Of a DNA stretch of 64,000 nt, positions 27,712-36,928 are shown one piece after another. The notes below the pieces were generated by a model. That model saw only the letters and a list, made by a program, of their open reading frames with translations. It was not told where the DNA came from and did no database searches. The DNA is from Rhizorhabdus dicambivorans (GTDB lineage: Bacteria > Pseudomonadota > Alphaproteobacteria > Sphingomonadales > Sphingomonadaceae), in the NCBI RefSeq assembly GCF_002355275.1, contig NZ_CP023449.1, positions 4,690,001-4,754,000 on the forward strand, in the 5' to 3' direction. The translations under genes and the position numbers were made by a program. Every line of letters begins with the position of its first letter. The first letter of the stretch is position 1.

Positions 27712-30700
27712 ATGACCAACTCGCCACTGGCGGGCGCTTCCACGCGCCCGCTTGCTTCTGCTCGTCCGGAGCAGACTGCCCGTTTCATCGTCGTAGCCGC
27801 CCAGGATCTGCTCGGGCATCTTGCCGCCGGTCGCCGGATCGAGGCACCTGCCATTCGCACCGCCATGCAATCGGCATTTGGCGCCAGCGATGCCAGCGGC
27901 GCTTGGGGCTGGAAGACCGCATACGAAGCGGTCGAGGTCGCCCAGCTGCTCTTCCTGCGCCGCTATGGCCCGGCCATCCATGCCAGGACTGCCGACCCGT
28001 TCGAACGGCTCAAACTCGTCGAACGGATTGCCCGACTTGCGCCCACCCAGACCCGGCGCAGCGAAGAGATGGCGCAATATCAGCAATTTTCGACCCCGCT
28101 TGGTCTGGCCTGGGTCGCGGGCTTGGCCGCTGACTTTCAGCCCGGCGAACTGGTGCTCGAACCCTCAGCGGGGACAGGACTGCTCGCCGTCCAGGCCGAG
28201 CTTGGCAGCACACGGCTTGTCCTCAACGAGGTCGCCAACGTGCGGCTCGCACTGCTCAAGGCCATATTCGACGACGCAAACATCGCGGACCACGATGCGG
28301 CGCAGATTCACGACCGGCTCGAACCCAGCCTGGTGCCCAGCTGCATCGTGATGAACCCGCCATTCTCGGCGGCACTTGGAGTCGACACCCGCGTCGCCGA
28401 TGCCGCGTTCCGGCACATTGCATCGGCTCTGACCCGACTTGCCGAGGGCGGACGGCTCGTCGCGATCACGGGGAGCAACTGTGCGCCCGATCATGCCGCC
28501 TGGCGCGACAGCTTCGTTCGGTTGCAGGAGAAGGCCCGGGTCGTGTTCACCGCGCCGATCGCCGGCAGTATCTACGCGAGCCACGGCACGACCTTCGAGA
28601 CCCGGCTGACGGTGATCGACAAAGTTCCAGCGGACGATCCTGCTGTATTCCCGCCTGCGCGCTCCTTGGCGCCTGACCTGCAGAGCCTGCTGGAAATGCT
28701 CGCCCACGATCTGCCGCCTCGCGCGCCGGTAAAGGCCGCGCCGCCAGCGCCATCAGTGGCAAGACCGGTTGGCAGCACACAACACATGTCCCCGGTCAGA
28801 ACCAAACTCGCCGCAGTTCAAATGGTCGAACCCACCGGCGTCGCGCTCGACTATGAAATCGTCGATTGGGCTGCAACCAGCGACGGTCGTCTGACCGACA
28901 CGCTCTACGAACCCTATGCGCTGCAATCGATCAGGATCGCAGGCGCGCAGCCCCATCCGACCCGCCTCGTTCAGTCCGCGGCCATGGCCTCGGTCGCGCC
29001 GCCCAACCCGAGCTACCGTCCGCATCTGCCCGAAGGCCTAGTGGAACAGGGCTTGCTCTCCGACGCCCAGCTCGAATCCGTGATCTACGCGGGCGAAGCC
29101 CATTCGGCGCATCTCGCCGGGAACTGGACCGTCGATCCCACCTGGGACAAGGTCGAAGCCGCACCGGACGATTGCGACACCGCTGTCCGCTTTCGTAAGG
29201 GCTGGTTCCTCGGCGACGGCACCGGTGCCGGCAAGGGGCGGCAGGTCGCGGGTGTACTGCTGGACAACTGGCTCAAAGGCCGCCGCCGTGCGGTGTGGAT
29301 TTCGAAGTCCGACAAGCTGCTCGAAGACGCCCAGCGCGACTGGCGGGCCCTAGGTCAGGAGCCACTGCTGATCCAGCCGCTCGCCCGATTCCGCCAAGGC
29401 ACGCCGATCCGGCTCGAGCAGGGCATCCTTTTTACGACCTATGCCACGCTACGCTCCGACGCGCGCGAGAACCGGGTTTCAAGGGTGCAGCAGATCGTCG
29501 ATTGGCTGGGAACCGACTTCGACGGGGTCATTGTCTTCGACGAAAGCCATGCCATGCAAAATGCCGGTGGCGGCAAGTCTGACCGAGGCGATTTCGCACC
29601 CTCGCAGCAAGGACGCGCCGGGCTGCGCCTGCAGCACGCGCTGCCTGATGCGCGCGTGCTCTACGTTTCGGCAACCGGCGCGACCACGGTCGAGAACCTC
29701 GCCTATGCCCAGCGACTTGGCCTGTGGGGCGGCGCGGATTTTCCATTCGACAAGCGCACCGATTTCGTGGCCGCGATCGAAGCGGGCGGCGTTGCAGCGA
29801 TGGAGGTGCTGGCCCGCGATCTGAAGGCACTTGGCCTCTATGCCGCCCGCTCGCTGTCCTACGAAGGCGTCGAATACGAGTTGATCGAGCACCAGCTGAC
29901 CCCCGACCAGGTGCGGATCTACGACGCCTATGCCGGGGCCTTCCAGATCATTCACAACAACCTCGATGCGGCGCTCGAAGCCTCGGGTGTCACGAACAGC
30001 AGCGAAGGCACCCTCAACCGCCAAGCCAAGTCGGCGGCGCGCTCCGCCTTCGAATCGGCCAAACAGCGCTTCTTCAACCACCTCATCACTGCGATGAAGA
30101 CGCCGACACTGATCGCCGCGATCGAGCAGGGCATTGCTGATGGTCACGCCGCCGTGGTGCAGATCGTTTCGACCGGGGAAGCTCTGCTCTCCCGCCGCCT
30201 CGCCGAGATCGATCCGGGCGAATGGAACGACATTTCCTGCGATGTCACTCCTCGAGAATACGTTCTGGACTATCTGTTGCACAGCTTCCCGACTCAACTC
30301 CACGAGACCTATTCCGACGGCGACGGCAATCTGGCCTCGCGTCCAGCCTATGATGGTGACGGCAATGCCATCCAATGCCGCGAAGCCATCGAGCGGCGCG
30401 ACCGGTTGATCGAGAAACTGGCGTCGATGGAGCCAGTGCAAGGCGCGCTCGACCAGATCGTCCAGCGCTTCGGTACCGATATGGTCGCTGAGGTCACGGG
30501 CCGCTCGCGGCGCATCGTCCGCAAGGTCGATACGAACGGCGAACGATTCGTCGTCGAGAACCGGCCCGGCCATGCCAATCTTGCCGAAGCGCAGGCGTTT
30601 ATGGAGGACAAGAAGCCGATCCTCGTCTTCTCCGACGCCGGCGGTACGGGGCGCAGCTACCATGCCGATCTCGGCGCCCGGAACCAGCGGCTGCGCCACC

Positions 30701-32061
30701 ACTACCTGCTCGAAGCGGGCTGGAAGGCCGATACCGCGATCCAGGGGCTCGGGCGCACCAACCGCACCAACCAGGCGCAGCCCCCGCTGTTTCGGCCCGT
30801 AGCGACCAACGTCCAGGCCGAGAAGCGTTTCCTTTCGACCATCGCGCGGCGGCTCGACACGCTCGGCGCGATTACCCGCGGTCAGCGCCAGACTGGCGGA
30901 CAGGGGCTGTTCCGCCCCGAGGACAATCTCGAAAGCCCGTATGCACATGCGGCGCTGCGGCAGTTCTACCGGCTGATCTACGCGGGCAAGGTCGAGCAAT
31001 GCTCGCTGGCGACCTTCGAAACGATGACCGGCCTGTCGCTGACCGATGGCAGCGGCTGTCTCAAGGACGAACTGCCGCCGATCACGACCTTCCTCAACCG
31101 GCTTCTTGCGCTGACCATCGCCATGCAGAACGTGCTGTTCACGGTGTTCGAGCAGTTGCTCAGCGCCAAGGTCGAGAGTGCGATCACGTCGGGCAGCTAC
31201 GACGTCGGTCTCGAAACGCTCACTGCCGACAGCTTCACGGTCACCGGCAGCGCGCCGATATACGTCCATCCTGCGACCGGTGCCGAGACCCGGCTGCTGA
31301 CGATCGCCATGCGCGAGCGCAATCAGCCGCTGACGCTCGACAGGGTACTCGATCTGCGGCGCGAGCCGGGTGCACGGCTGCTGGTCAATTCCCGGTCGAA
31401 GCGCGCCGCCGTCCAGCTTCCAGCGCGAAGCGTCATGCTCGATGATGGCGAAGTTGAACGGCGGGTCCGCCTGATCCGACCGATGGAGCGGCTGAACTTC
31501 GCGCTCAGCCATTTGCCCGAGACAGCCTGGGAAGAGGTCGACGAGCGGACCTTCTCTTCGACCTGGCAGGCCGAGGTGGCGCAGGTCGAGGAGTTCACGA
31601 CGAGCGAACTGCACATTGTCACCGGGTTACTGCTCCCCATCTGGAAGCGATTGCCCGAGGAATCGACCCGCGTGTACCGGCTCCAGACCGACGATGGAAT
31701 AAGCATTGTCGGGCGCAGGGTATCGCCGGCATGGGCGTCAGGTGCGACGAGCAAGCGCGATGCCCCCGAACTGTCGGCGCCGCAGGCACTCGCACTGCTG
31801 CGCGAAGGCCAGACAGTGCTCGACCTCACCGATGGCCTGCAACTGCGCCGCTCGCGGCTGATGCAGGTGAACCGCATCGAACTCACCGGGTTTACATCGA
31901 CGGCGGTGGACCGGCTCAAGGCGAAGGGGCTGTTCTCGGAGATCATCAGCTGGAAGCTGCGCCTGTTCGTGCCCGACGACACAGTGGCAGGATGCCAGGT
32001 GCTCGAACGTCTGTTCGACCGTCATCCGTTGACCCGCATCCTCGACAGGAAGGCCGCCTGA
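27712..32061 (+). CDS. Strawberry-notch family helicase/methyltransferase-like protein, 1449 aa
   Basis: A giant multidomain protein. An N-terminal SAM-methyltransferase-like domain covers about residues 110-330, with LEPSAGTGLLA as motif I and MNPPFS as the NPPF motif of N6-adenine-type enzymes. A DEXH helicase core follows, with a nonstandard P-loop GDGTGAGKGRQ near residue 502 and FDESHAMQN near 609. The Helicase-C-like SBNO domain holds SDAGGTGRSYHADLG and GLGRTNRTNQAQPP near 1016. The strawberry-notch family is a staple of plasmids, phages and ICEs. Its role is unproven; DNA modification or protection during transfer is an inference. It overlaps or abuts the Toprim gene downstream. Confidence 0.88.
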   Translation: MTNSPLAGASTRPLASARPEQTARFIVVAAQDLLGHLAAGRRIEAPAIRTAMQSAFGASDASGAWGWKTAYEAVEVAQLLFLRRYGPAIHARTADPFERLKLVERIARLAPTQTRRSEEMAQYQQFSTPLGLAWVAGLAADFQPGELVLEPSAGTGLLAVQAELGSTRLVLNEVANVRLALLKAIFDDANIADHDAAQIHDRLEPSLVPSCIVMNPPFSAALGVDTRVADAAFRHIASALTRLAEGGRLVAITGSNCAPDHAAWRDSFVRLQEKARVVFTAPIAGSIYASHGTTFETRLTVIDKVPADDPAVFPPARSLAPDLQSLLEMLAHDLPPRAPVKAAPPAPSVARPVGSTQHMSPVRTKLAAVQMVEPTGVALDYEIVDWAATSDGRLTDTLYEPYALQSIRIAGAQPHPTRLVQSAAMASVAPPNPSYRPHLPEGLVEQGLLSDAQLESVIYAGEAHSAHLAGNWTVDPTWDKVEAAPDDCDTAVRFRKGWFLGDGTGAGKGRQVAGVLLDNWLKGRRRAVWISKSDKLLEDAQRDWRALGQEPLLIQPLARFRQGTPIRLEQGILFTTYATLRSDARENRVSRVQQIVDWLGTDFDGVIVFDESHAMQNAGGGKSDRGDFAPSQQGRAGLRLQHALPDARVLYVSATGATTVENLAYAQRLGLWGGADFPFDKRTDFVAAIEAGGVAAMEVLARDLKALGLYAARSLSYEGVEYELIEHQLTPDQVRIYDAYAGAFQIIHNNLDAALEASGVTNSSEGTLNRQAKSAARSAFESAKQRFFNHLITAMKTPTLIAAIEQGIADGHAAVVQIVSTGEALLSRRLAEIDPGEWNDISCDVTPREYVLDYLLHSFPTQLHETYSDGDGNLASRPAYDGDGNAIQCREAIERRDRLIEKLASMEPVQGALDQIVQRFGTDMVAEVTGRSRRIVRKVDTNGERFVVENRPGHANLAEAQAFMEDKKPILVFSDAGGTGRSYHADLGARNQRLRHHYLLEAGWKADTAIQGLGRTNRTNQAQPPLFRPVATNVQAEKRFLSTIARRLDTLGAITRGQRQTGGQGLFRPEDNLESPYAHAALRQFYRLIYAGKVEQCSLATFETMTGLSLTDGSGCLKDELPPITTFLNRLLALTIAMQNVLFTVFEQLLSAKVESAITSGSYDVGLETLTADSFTVTGSAPIYVHPATGAETRLLTIAMRERNQPLTLDRVLDLRREPGARLLVNSRSKRAAVQLPARSVMLDDGEVERRVRLIRPMERLNFALSHLPETAWEEVDERTFSSTWQAEVAQVEEFTTSELHIVTGLLLPIWKRLPEESTRVYRLQTDDGISIVGRRVSPAWASGATSKRDAPELSAPQALALLREGQTVLDLTDGLQLRRSRLMQVNRIELTGFTSTAVDRLKAKGLFSEIISWKLRLFVPDDTVAGCQVLERLFDRHPLTRILDRKAA

Positions 32062-32062
32062 C

Positions 32063-33112
32063 ATGGGCAGGCTTTCAACGCGCGCGGCGGACTTGTCAGC
32101 ACGGCTCGCCCAGAACGCGCAAGTCGTCTGCCGCCACTACCTCCCCGCCGGTCGGAGAGAAGGGCGCTATTGGATGGTCGGCGATGTGACCGGAACGCCG
32201 GGGCGCAGCCTCTATGTCCGCCTCTTCGAAACCGAACGCGGTGCAATCGGCAACTGGGTCGATGCCGCGACCGGCGAACATGGCGATCTCATTGACCTGA
32301 TCCGACTCAATCAGCGCCATGGTCGGCTTGCCGAAACCATCGACGAGGCCGAGCGCTTCCTGTCGTTGCCGCCATCGGCTGACGATGAGCAGAGGAACCG
32401 TTCACCCGGCCCACCGGCACGCGCGGGGTCGCCCACTGCCGCGCGGAAACTGTTCGCTGCGTCGAAGCCACTCAAGGGCACACTAGCGGCGCGTTACCTG
32501 CAAGATCGCGGGATTACCCAGCTTACCGACCTACCAGCCCTGCGCTTCCATCCGCGTTGCTTCTATCGGCCCAATGACGACGATGTGCCGGGAACGCTCG
32601 GAGCGTTTCCTGCGCTGATCGCGGCGGTCACCGATCTCGATGGCACCCAGACCGGTACGCATCGAACCTGGCTGGACCCGGCAGGCTCTAATAAGGCCAA
32701 TGTTGCGTCGCCACGCCGGGCAATGGGCAATATCCTCGGCAATGCCATCCGGTTCGGCCAGTGCGAGGACATGATTGTCGCAGGCGAAGGCATCGAAACG
32801 ATGCTCTCCCTGCGCGAAGCCTTGCCCATACTGCCACTCGTCGCCGCCACGTCTTCGTCGCACTTGGCCGCGATCCAGTTCCCGCCGACAATACGCCGCC
32901 TCTACGTCGCGCGTGACCGCGACGCCGCAGGAGACGCGGCCTTTGCCATCCTAGCCGAGCGGGCACAGGCGGTCGGGATCGAACTGCTGCCGTTCATGCC
33001 TGTGCTCGGCGATTTCAACGACGACCTGCGCCAGCATGGACCATCGGTGCTTGGCGAGAGCCTGATCGCCCAATTGCACGAAGCCGACCGGGCCAGGGTT
33101 CTTCGTCGCTGA
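32063..33112 (+). CDS. Toprim domain protein (DUF7146/primase-like)
   Basis: A 349-aa protein. The N-terminal part resembles a zinc-less primase accessory domain (RYWMVGDVTGTPGRSLYVRL). The C-terminal Toprim domain carries the Glu motif VAGEGIETMLS (about residues 238-248) and the DxD-like VARDRDAAGDAAF. Such proteins follow strawberry-notch genes on plasmids and ICEs and may prime or process transferred single-strand DNA; no activity has been shown here. It starts one base after the upstream stop. Confidence 0.8.
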   Translation: MGRLSTRAADLSARLAQNAQVVCRHYLPAGRREGRYWMVGDVTGTPGRSLYVRLFETERGAIGNWVDAATGEHGDLIDLIRLNQRHGRLAETIDEAERFLSLPPSADDEQRNRSPGPPARAGSPTAARKLFAASKPLKGTLAARYLQDRGITQLTDLPALRFHPRCFYRPNDDDVPGTLGAFPALIAAVTDLDGTQTGTHRTWLDPAGSNKANVASPRRAMGNILGNAIRFGQCEDMIVAGEGIETMLSLREALPILPLVAATSSSHLAAIQFPPTIRRLYVARDRDAAGDAAFAILAERAQAVGIELLPFMPVLGDFNDDLRQHGPSVLGESLIAQLHEADRARVLRR

Positions 33113-33347
33113 GCTTGGCCGAGACGAGGTCGGGTCAGGGCTGATGACATGGGCGGGGGTCGTCCGACATGCCGGGCACCCGGCCTTCTTTGGGGGCGAT
33201 CCTGTAGACCGGCTACGGGGCGGCCGCAATGGCTGCGCCATGCTCCACTGCGTTTCGCCCCGAGGGTGCAGCCGCCCCGCAGCCTGTCAGTGGGATCGCC
33301 GGAAGGCCGGGCGAGGTGCCCGGCTCGAAGCCCCAAGGACCGCCACC

Positions 33348-34259
33348 ATGGACGAGCCATTCGAACCCGAATACGAAATGTCCGCCACCGCCCATCTCCT
33401 CGATGAAATTGCCCTCTACGGCTACCGCCCCTTCTCGGACGAAGCCGATCCCAGGCCACTGCCCGAAGAACGCACCGCCGCTGGCGCTGTTGCCGACATG
33501 TTCGATGCGCTTATCGCCACCATGATCGACACGAGGCTCGAACCCGATCTTGAAGACCTGTGCTGGTCGCTCGCCAACCTCTTTCATCGCGCCGAAGGTC
33601 GCATCCAGCGCGAGCTCGACGACAACGAGGACGCCCAAAAACGCAGCCAGCGTGAGCAGGATGGCTCCGAGGTCAAATCGGTCGAACTCGAACGGCAGAT
33701 CCGAGAAGGCATTGGCCTGATCGAACGGCGCAACACCATGGAGTTCATGCGCGAAGCCGCCGCCGACCAGTTCGAAGCCCATTTCCGCAAGGCCTGGACC
33801 CCGCGCACCGGTTCACTCGTCAATCATCGCACCATGACTGCCGCCATGATCGACAGCCGCGACTTCCTTGCCGCCAAGCGTCGTTCCGAAACCGAACCAT
33901 TGCTGCCGACCGGCACGCGGATCGCATTCACCTCCGGCCCCGCCTACCAGGATCACAACCGCATCTGGGCCGTGCTCGACAAGGTTCTCGCCAAATATCC
34001 CGACATGGTTCTGTTCCACGGCGGCAATCCGACCGGCGGGGAGCACATCGCATCGCTCTGGGCGCGGAATCGCAAGATCGTCCATATCCCGTTCCGGCCC
34101 GACTGGGAGCGGTTCAAGAAGGCGGCACCGTTCCGCCGCAACGATCAGATGCTCGAGGCGCTGCCCAAGGCCGTGGTCGCCTGTCCAGGCAATGGCATCA
34201 ATGCCAACCTCGTCGACAAGGCCCGCAAGCTGGGGATTTCTGTTTGGGTAATCGAATGA
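33348..34259 (+). CDS. DUF2493 domain protein (SLOG-like)
   Basis: A 303-aa protein. A helical N-terminal half with a charged central segment precedes a C-terminal DUF2493 Rossmann domain (TRIAFTSGPAYQDHNRIWAVLD, LFHGGNPTGGEHIASLWA, ACPGNGINANLVDKAR). DUF2493 belongs to the SLOG superfamily, which binds nucleotides or nucleotide-derived ligands. The start at 33348 was chosen because the upstream in-frame part back to 33144 is proline/arginine-rich and lacks family similarity. It is the last gene before the defence cargo. Confidence 0.75.
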   Translation: MDEPFEPEYEMSATAHLLDEIALYGYRPFSDEADPRPLPEERTAAGAVADMFDALIATMIDTRLEPDLEDLCWSLANLFHRAEGRIQRELDDNEDAQKRSQREQDGSEVKSVELERQIREGIGLIERRNTMEFMREAAADQFEAHFRKAWTPRTGSLVNHRTMTAAMIDSRDFLAAKRRSETEPLLPTGTRIAFTSGPAYQDHNRIWAVLDKVLAKYPDMVLFHGGNPTGGEHIASLWARNRKIVHIPFRPDWERFKKAAPFRRNDQMLEALPKAVVACPGNGINANLVDKARKLGISVWVIE

Positions 34260-34648
34260 TCGAGATTGGAAAAAGCTGCCGGTCGCCCCTACTGCTGGGA
34301 ACACCCTGCTAAGCGGAAACTGGCCATTCGTTGACTCTTCGCGAAGGCGGATGCTCAACGGGCGCTGCGCATGTTTCGAGCAAGTGCATCGCGGAGGCAT
34401 GTCGATACCGACCGTCTCCGCATGATCAGACTTTCAGCCGGTTCGATCACCACGCTCGATACCGTCCTGGAGAACAATTCGTACGCGAAGACCTGTCGAC
34501 GCAGACGATCCTTAACGCCCTACGGGATCCGGTCGAACTCAAGTTGGCTCCTAAAAGGGGAATTATCTGCCACATTCCGGTGGAGATCGCTGGCCTTCGG
34601 TTGCGAATTCCCGATACAGGTTTCGAAGACGATATCATCAGCGGTTGA
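34260..34648. other. Junction region between ICE backbone and Dnd island
   Basis: This 389-bp stretch has mixed base composition and no convincing gene. A TTG-started frame (34331-34648) ends exactly beside the convergent DGQHR gene and contains a protein-like tail (LKLAPKRGIICHIPVEIAGL), so it may be the remnant or C-terminus of a small gene. It could mark the boundary at which the cargo was inserted. Confidence 0.35.
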
Positions 34649-35890
34649 TCAGGCGGAGCGCGGACGACCGATCGGCGGTAGTCCCAAAGCGTCTTCAATG
34701 GCTCGACGAATTGTGGAACGACCGGCACCCGACGCATTCTGAAAAACATCCTGCGTGAAGTCGATCATTGCTGCCGCCTCCAATTGGCCTGTGAAATGGT
34801 CAACTGAAATATCGCCACTATCGATCGTGGGGCGGGCCAGTCGACGAAGGATGTCGAGCAGTGCCTGGACGCCAACCGTCTTGGTTATGAAGGTGTTGCC
34901 GGTCGCCTTACTCCAGAACACCTGGTCGCAGGCAATAAGATAATTGCGGACCATCGTGTAGATTACGGCATCCTTGCCAGCCAGATAGTAGGCGCGCAGC
35001 GGCGAGCGGTCGGCGCGCATCTCTGCAATTTCAGCGCGGGGCTTGCGCCTGTCCTTCAACAGCGCCGCCGTGTCCGCCTTAGGATTGGATGTATAGAGCC
35101 GCATGACAGCCTCGACGATCACCGCAGTCGAGACCTTCCAGGGTTCGTTTCGAAGCTGGTCGTCAAGCTCATCGTCGCCGCGCACCGGGGCAATGTGGAT
35201 CCGCCCGTTGAGTGGCGAGTCCTTGTCCACCGCGAGACGCCGCGTGAAATAAACCGCCAGCTTGTCAGGCGACCAGAACTTTTCGTCTTCTTCCTCGATG
35301 TTGTAGCCGAACATCTCGTAGGTCAGGCTCTTGTCGACCGGCTTCTGATTGGAATTGATCGTGGCAAAAAGCTGGGCTTGGTAGGGCTTGGGCAGATCGA
35401 GGAAGACCGAGCAGATCAGATCCATATCAAGGCGCTTGGAAAGGGCTTCGGCAAATGAGAACAGGCGGTGTTGCCCGTCGATGACCGAGGCGAGCTTGGC
35501 TGATGAGGGAATCGTTAATTCATGACAGCCATCGGGCTGTTCGGTAATGAACCACAGGTTCGCGCCATCGCCGCCCCCATGCTCATCATCAGGCGCCCCC
35601 TCCTCCTCGAGCAGGCCCGTATCGCGGCGGTAATTCGCCGCAAGGATGATCGAGTTTGGAAAGGCCGCATCTTCCCGGTCAATGTAGCTCGCGACGGGTT
35701 TGAGGCGCTTGGGGTCCCTGAGGCGCTGCGTGCCGTCCAGCTTGTAGGTGTGCTCGGTTTCGGACCAGGTTGCGCTGAGTGCATCGCTGAAGGCTACCTG
35801 CAGGAGCACGCGGGCGGGGATCACGGCAACAAAATAGACGCCCAGCGGCTGTTCGACCCTCAGAGCCTTGACGGTGAGTGGAAATGTCAT
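34649..35890 (-). CDS. DGQHR domain protein, DndB-like
   Basis: A 413-aa protein with the signature VIDGQHRLFSFAEAL (about residue 150) and INSNQKPVDKSL, the two conserved blocks of the DndB/DGQHR superfamily. Classical DndB represses the dnd operon and tunes phosphorothioation; this is a DGQHR subtype with a DGQHRLFSF form rather than DGQHRRAAI, so equivalence is uncertain. I use the ATG at 35890 (MTFPLTVKAL), 13 bp after the stop of the membrane-protein gene; an ATG at 35920 would overlap that gene. It is transcribed away from the restriction-like operon. Confidence 0.75.
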   Translation of the reverse strand: MTFPLTVKALRVEQPLGVYFVAVIPARVLLQVAFSDALSATWSETEHTYKLDGTQRLRDPKRLKPVASYIDREDAAFPNSIILAANYRRDTGLLEEEGAPDDEHGGGDGANLWFITEQPDGCHELTIPSSAKLASVIDGQHRLFSFAEALSKRLDMDLICSVFLDLPKPYQAQLFATINSNQKPVDKSLTYEMFGYNIEEEDEKFWSPDKLAVYFTRRLAVDKDSPLNGRIHIAPVRGDDELDDQLRNEPWKVSTAVIVEAVMRLYTSNPKADTAALLKDRRKPRAEIAEMRADRSPLRAYYLAGKDAVIYTMVRNYLIACDQVFWSKATGNTFITKTVGVQALLDILRRLARPTIDSGDISVDHFTGQLEAAAMIDFTQDVFQNASGAGRSTIRRAIEDALGLPPIGRPRSA

Positions 35891-35903
35891 CTGGGTCCCC
35901 GGT

Positions 35904-36431
35904 TCAATACTTGAGGCCATCGAGCGCGTCACTGCCGGCAATCGGCGCGTTGGGCTCAACATCTCCGCCAACTGGTGCGGTCAGCGGCTGTTCCTGGAAC
36001 GTCAAGGCGTTGCCGTTAGCCGCGCACCAGGTCCACAGACTGACGAGCGTCGATGCAATGCCGAGTGCGAAGGCGGCGCAGTCAGACAAACGCCTGTCCG
36101 TCATCATGAGAAAGGCCACGAGCAGCAATATGGTCAGTCCAATTGCGATACCGCGGTTTGCCTTCTGGTCGTCCTCGAAAGTCATCTGCATTGCTGCCGC
36201 GCCAATGACAGCAGGGAAGTAGGTCGAGAGGGCTGTACGCAGCGGAGCCAAATTCCCGAACGCAGGGTCGGACGCCGATGTAAGCATCAGGTTCCAGACT
36301 TCCAACCACACCCCGAACCCGCCCGCAAAGACCAGTCCAAACAGGAAAGCTAGGGTGAACGGCGCATGGCGAAAGCCATTACGCGCGCGGCGATGAAGTT
36401 CCTGGATCACGACACTGATCGGTCGTTCCAT
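35904..36431 (-). CDS. Hypothetical inner-membrane protein, four helices
   Basis: A 175-aa protein with a charged N-terminal segment (MERPISVVIQELHRRARNG) and four predicted membrane helices: FTLAFLFGLVFAGGFGVWL, a weaker one around YFPAVIGAAAM, IGLTILLLVAFLMM and AAFALGIASTLVSLW. The C-terminal tail is soluble. I recognise no domain. An ATG at 36464 would extend it by 11 residues. It is the first gene of a two-gene unit with the DndB-like gene. A membrane partner beside a DGQHR protein is unusual and could be an effector or sensor (inference). Confidence 0.6.
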   Translation of the reverse strand: MERPISVVIQELHRRARNGFRHAPFTLAFLFGLVFAGGFGVWLEVWNLMLTSASDPAFGNLAPLRTALSTYFPAVIGAAAMQMTFEDDQKANRGIAIGLTILLLVAFLMMTDRRLSDCAAFALGIASTLVSLWTWCAANGNALTFQEQPLTAPVGGDVEPNAPIAGSDALDGLKY

Positions 36432-36928
36432 ACCTGTCTCATCCGCAGTCAACTTGTCCCCCATGCAATTATGGCTGGTGGCCTTACGTGCTGTCGCTAC
36501 ACCATAACCTATAACCAATGGCAAATCAGATAGTAGTGAGGCAGCCGACAAACGATTTTCTGATCATCATTACCAGATCGTAGCGTGGTTAAGATTTTCT
36601 GTTCGATTCGGAAAAAGGCACCTTAATTTGTCCGATCTCTCTGCATCTCACATCACGTAATTATCCGAAATTCAATTGCTATTCTGAAGATCGCGCTTCA
36701 TATGCTTTGTGCAATTGTCTGCACCCGATATCGACACTGCTCCTTGGCGAGAAAAACTCGGGGATTCTGTGGGGTGACGAGAGATTTTGAACGATTTCGC
36801 GATTTTCGACGTGAAGTTGCTCGGGCGAGTAACTATGCATTGACGACAAGGCGCGATATGCCTTTCCCTCGAAGCAGGACCCGCAATCTTGGAGGGCAGG
36901 GGTTCGGTCGGCGACCAGGGGGCGTTGA
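36432..36928. promoter_or_regulatory. AT-rich divergent promoter region of the Dnd-associated genes
   Basis: About 500 bp, clearly more AT-rich than the rest of the element (for example around 36540-36720). It separates the membrane-protein/DndB-like unit from the RelA/SpoT-like operon and so should hold both promoters and any DndB operator. I could not fix a -35/-10 pair with confidence. Weak reading frames here have no ribosome-binding sites. Confidence 0.45.

Noticed and set aside
29479-31614. 711-codon open frame on the minus strand inside the strawberry-notch gene
   Set aside because: It is antisense to a gene with clear helicase motifs, lacks any family resemblance, and long antisense frames are expected in high-GC coding DNA.
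34331-34648. TTG-started 105-codon frame next to the DGQHR gene
   Set aside because: The tail looks protein-like but there is no ribosome-binding site, the N-terminal half has poor codon use and no family is known; described as part of the junction region instead.
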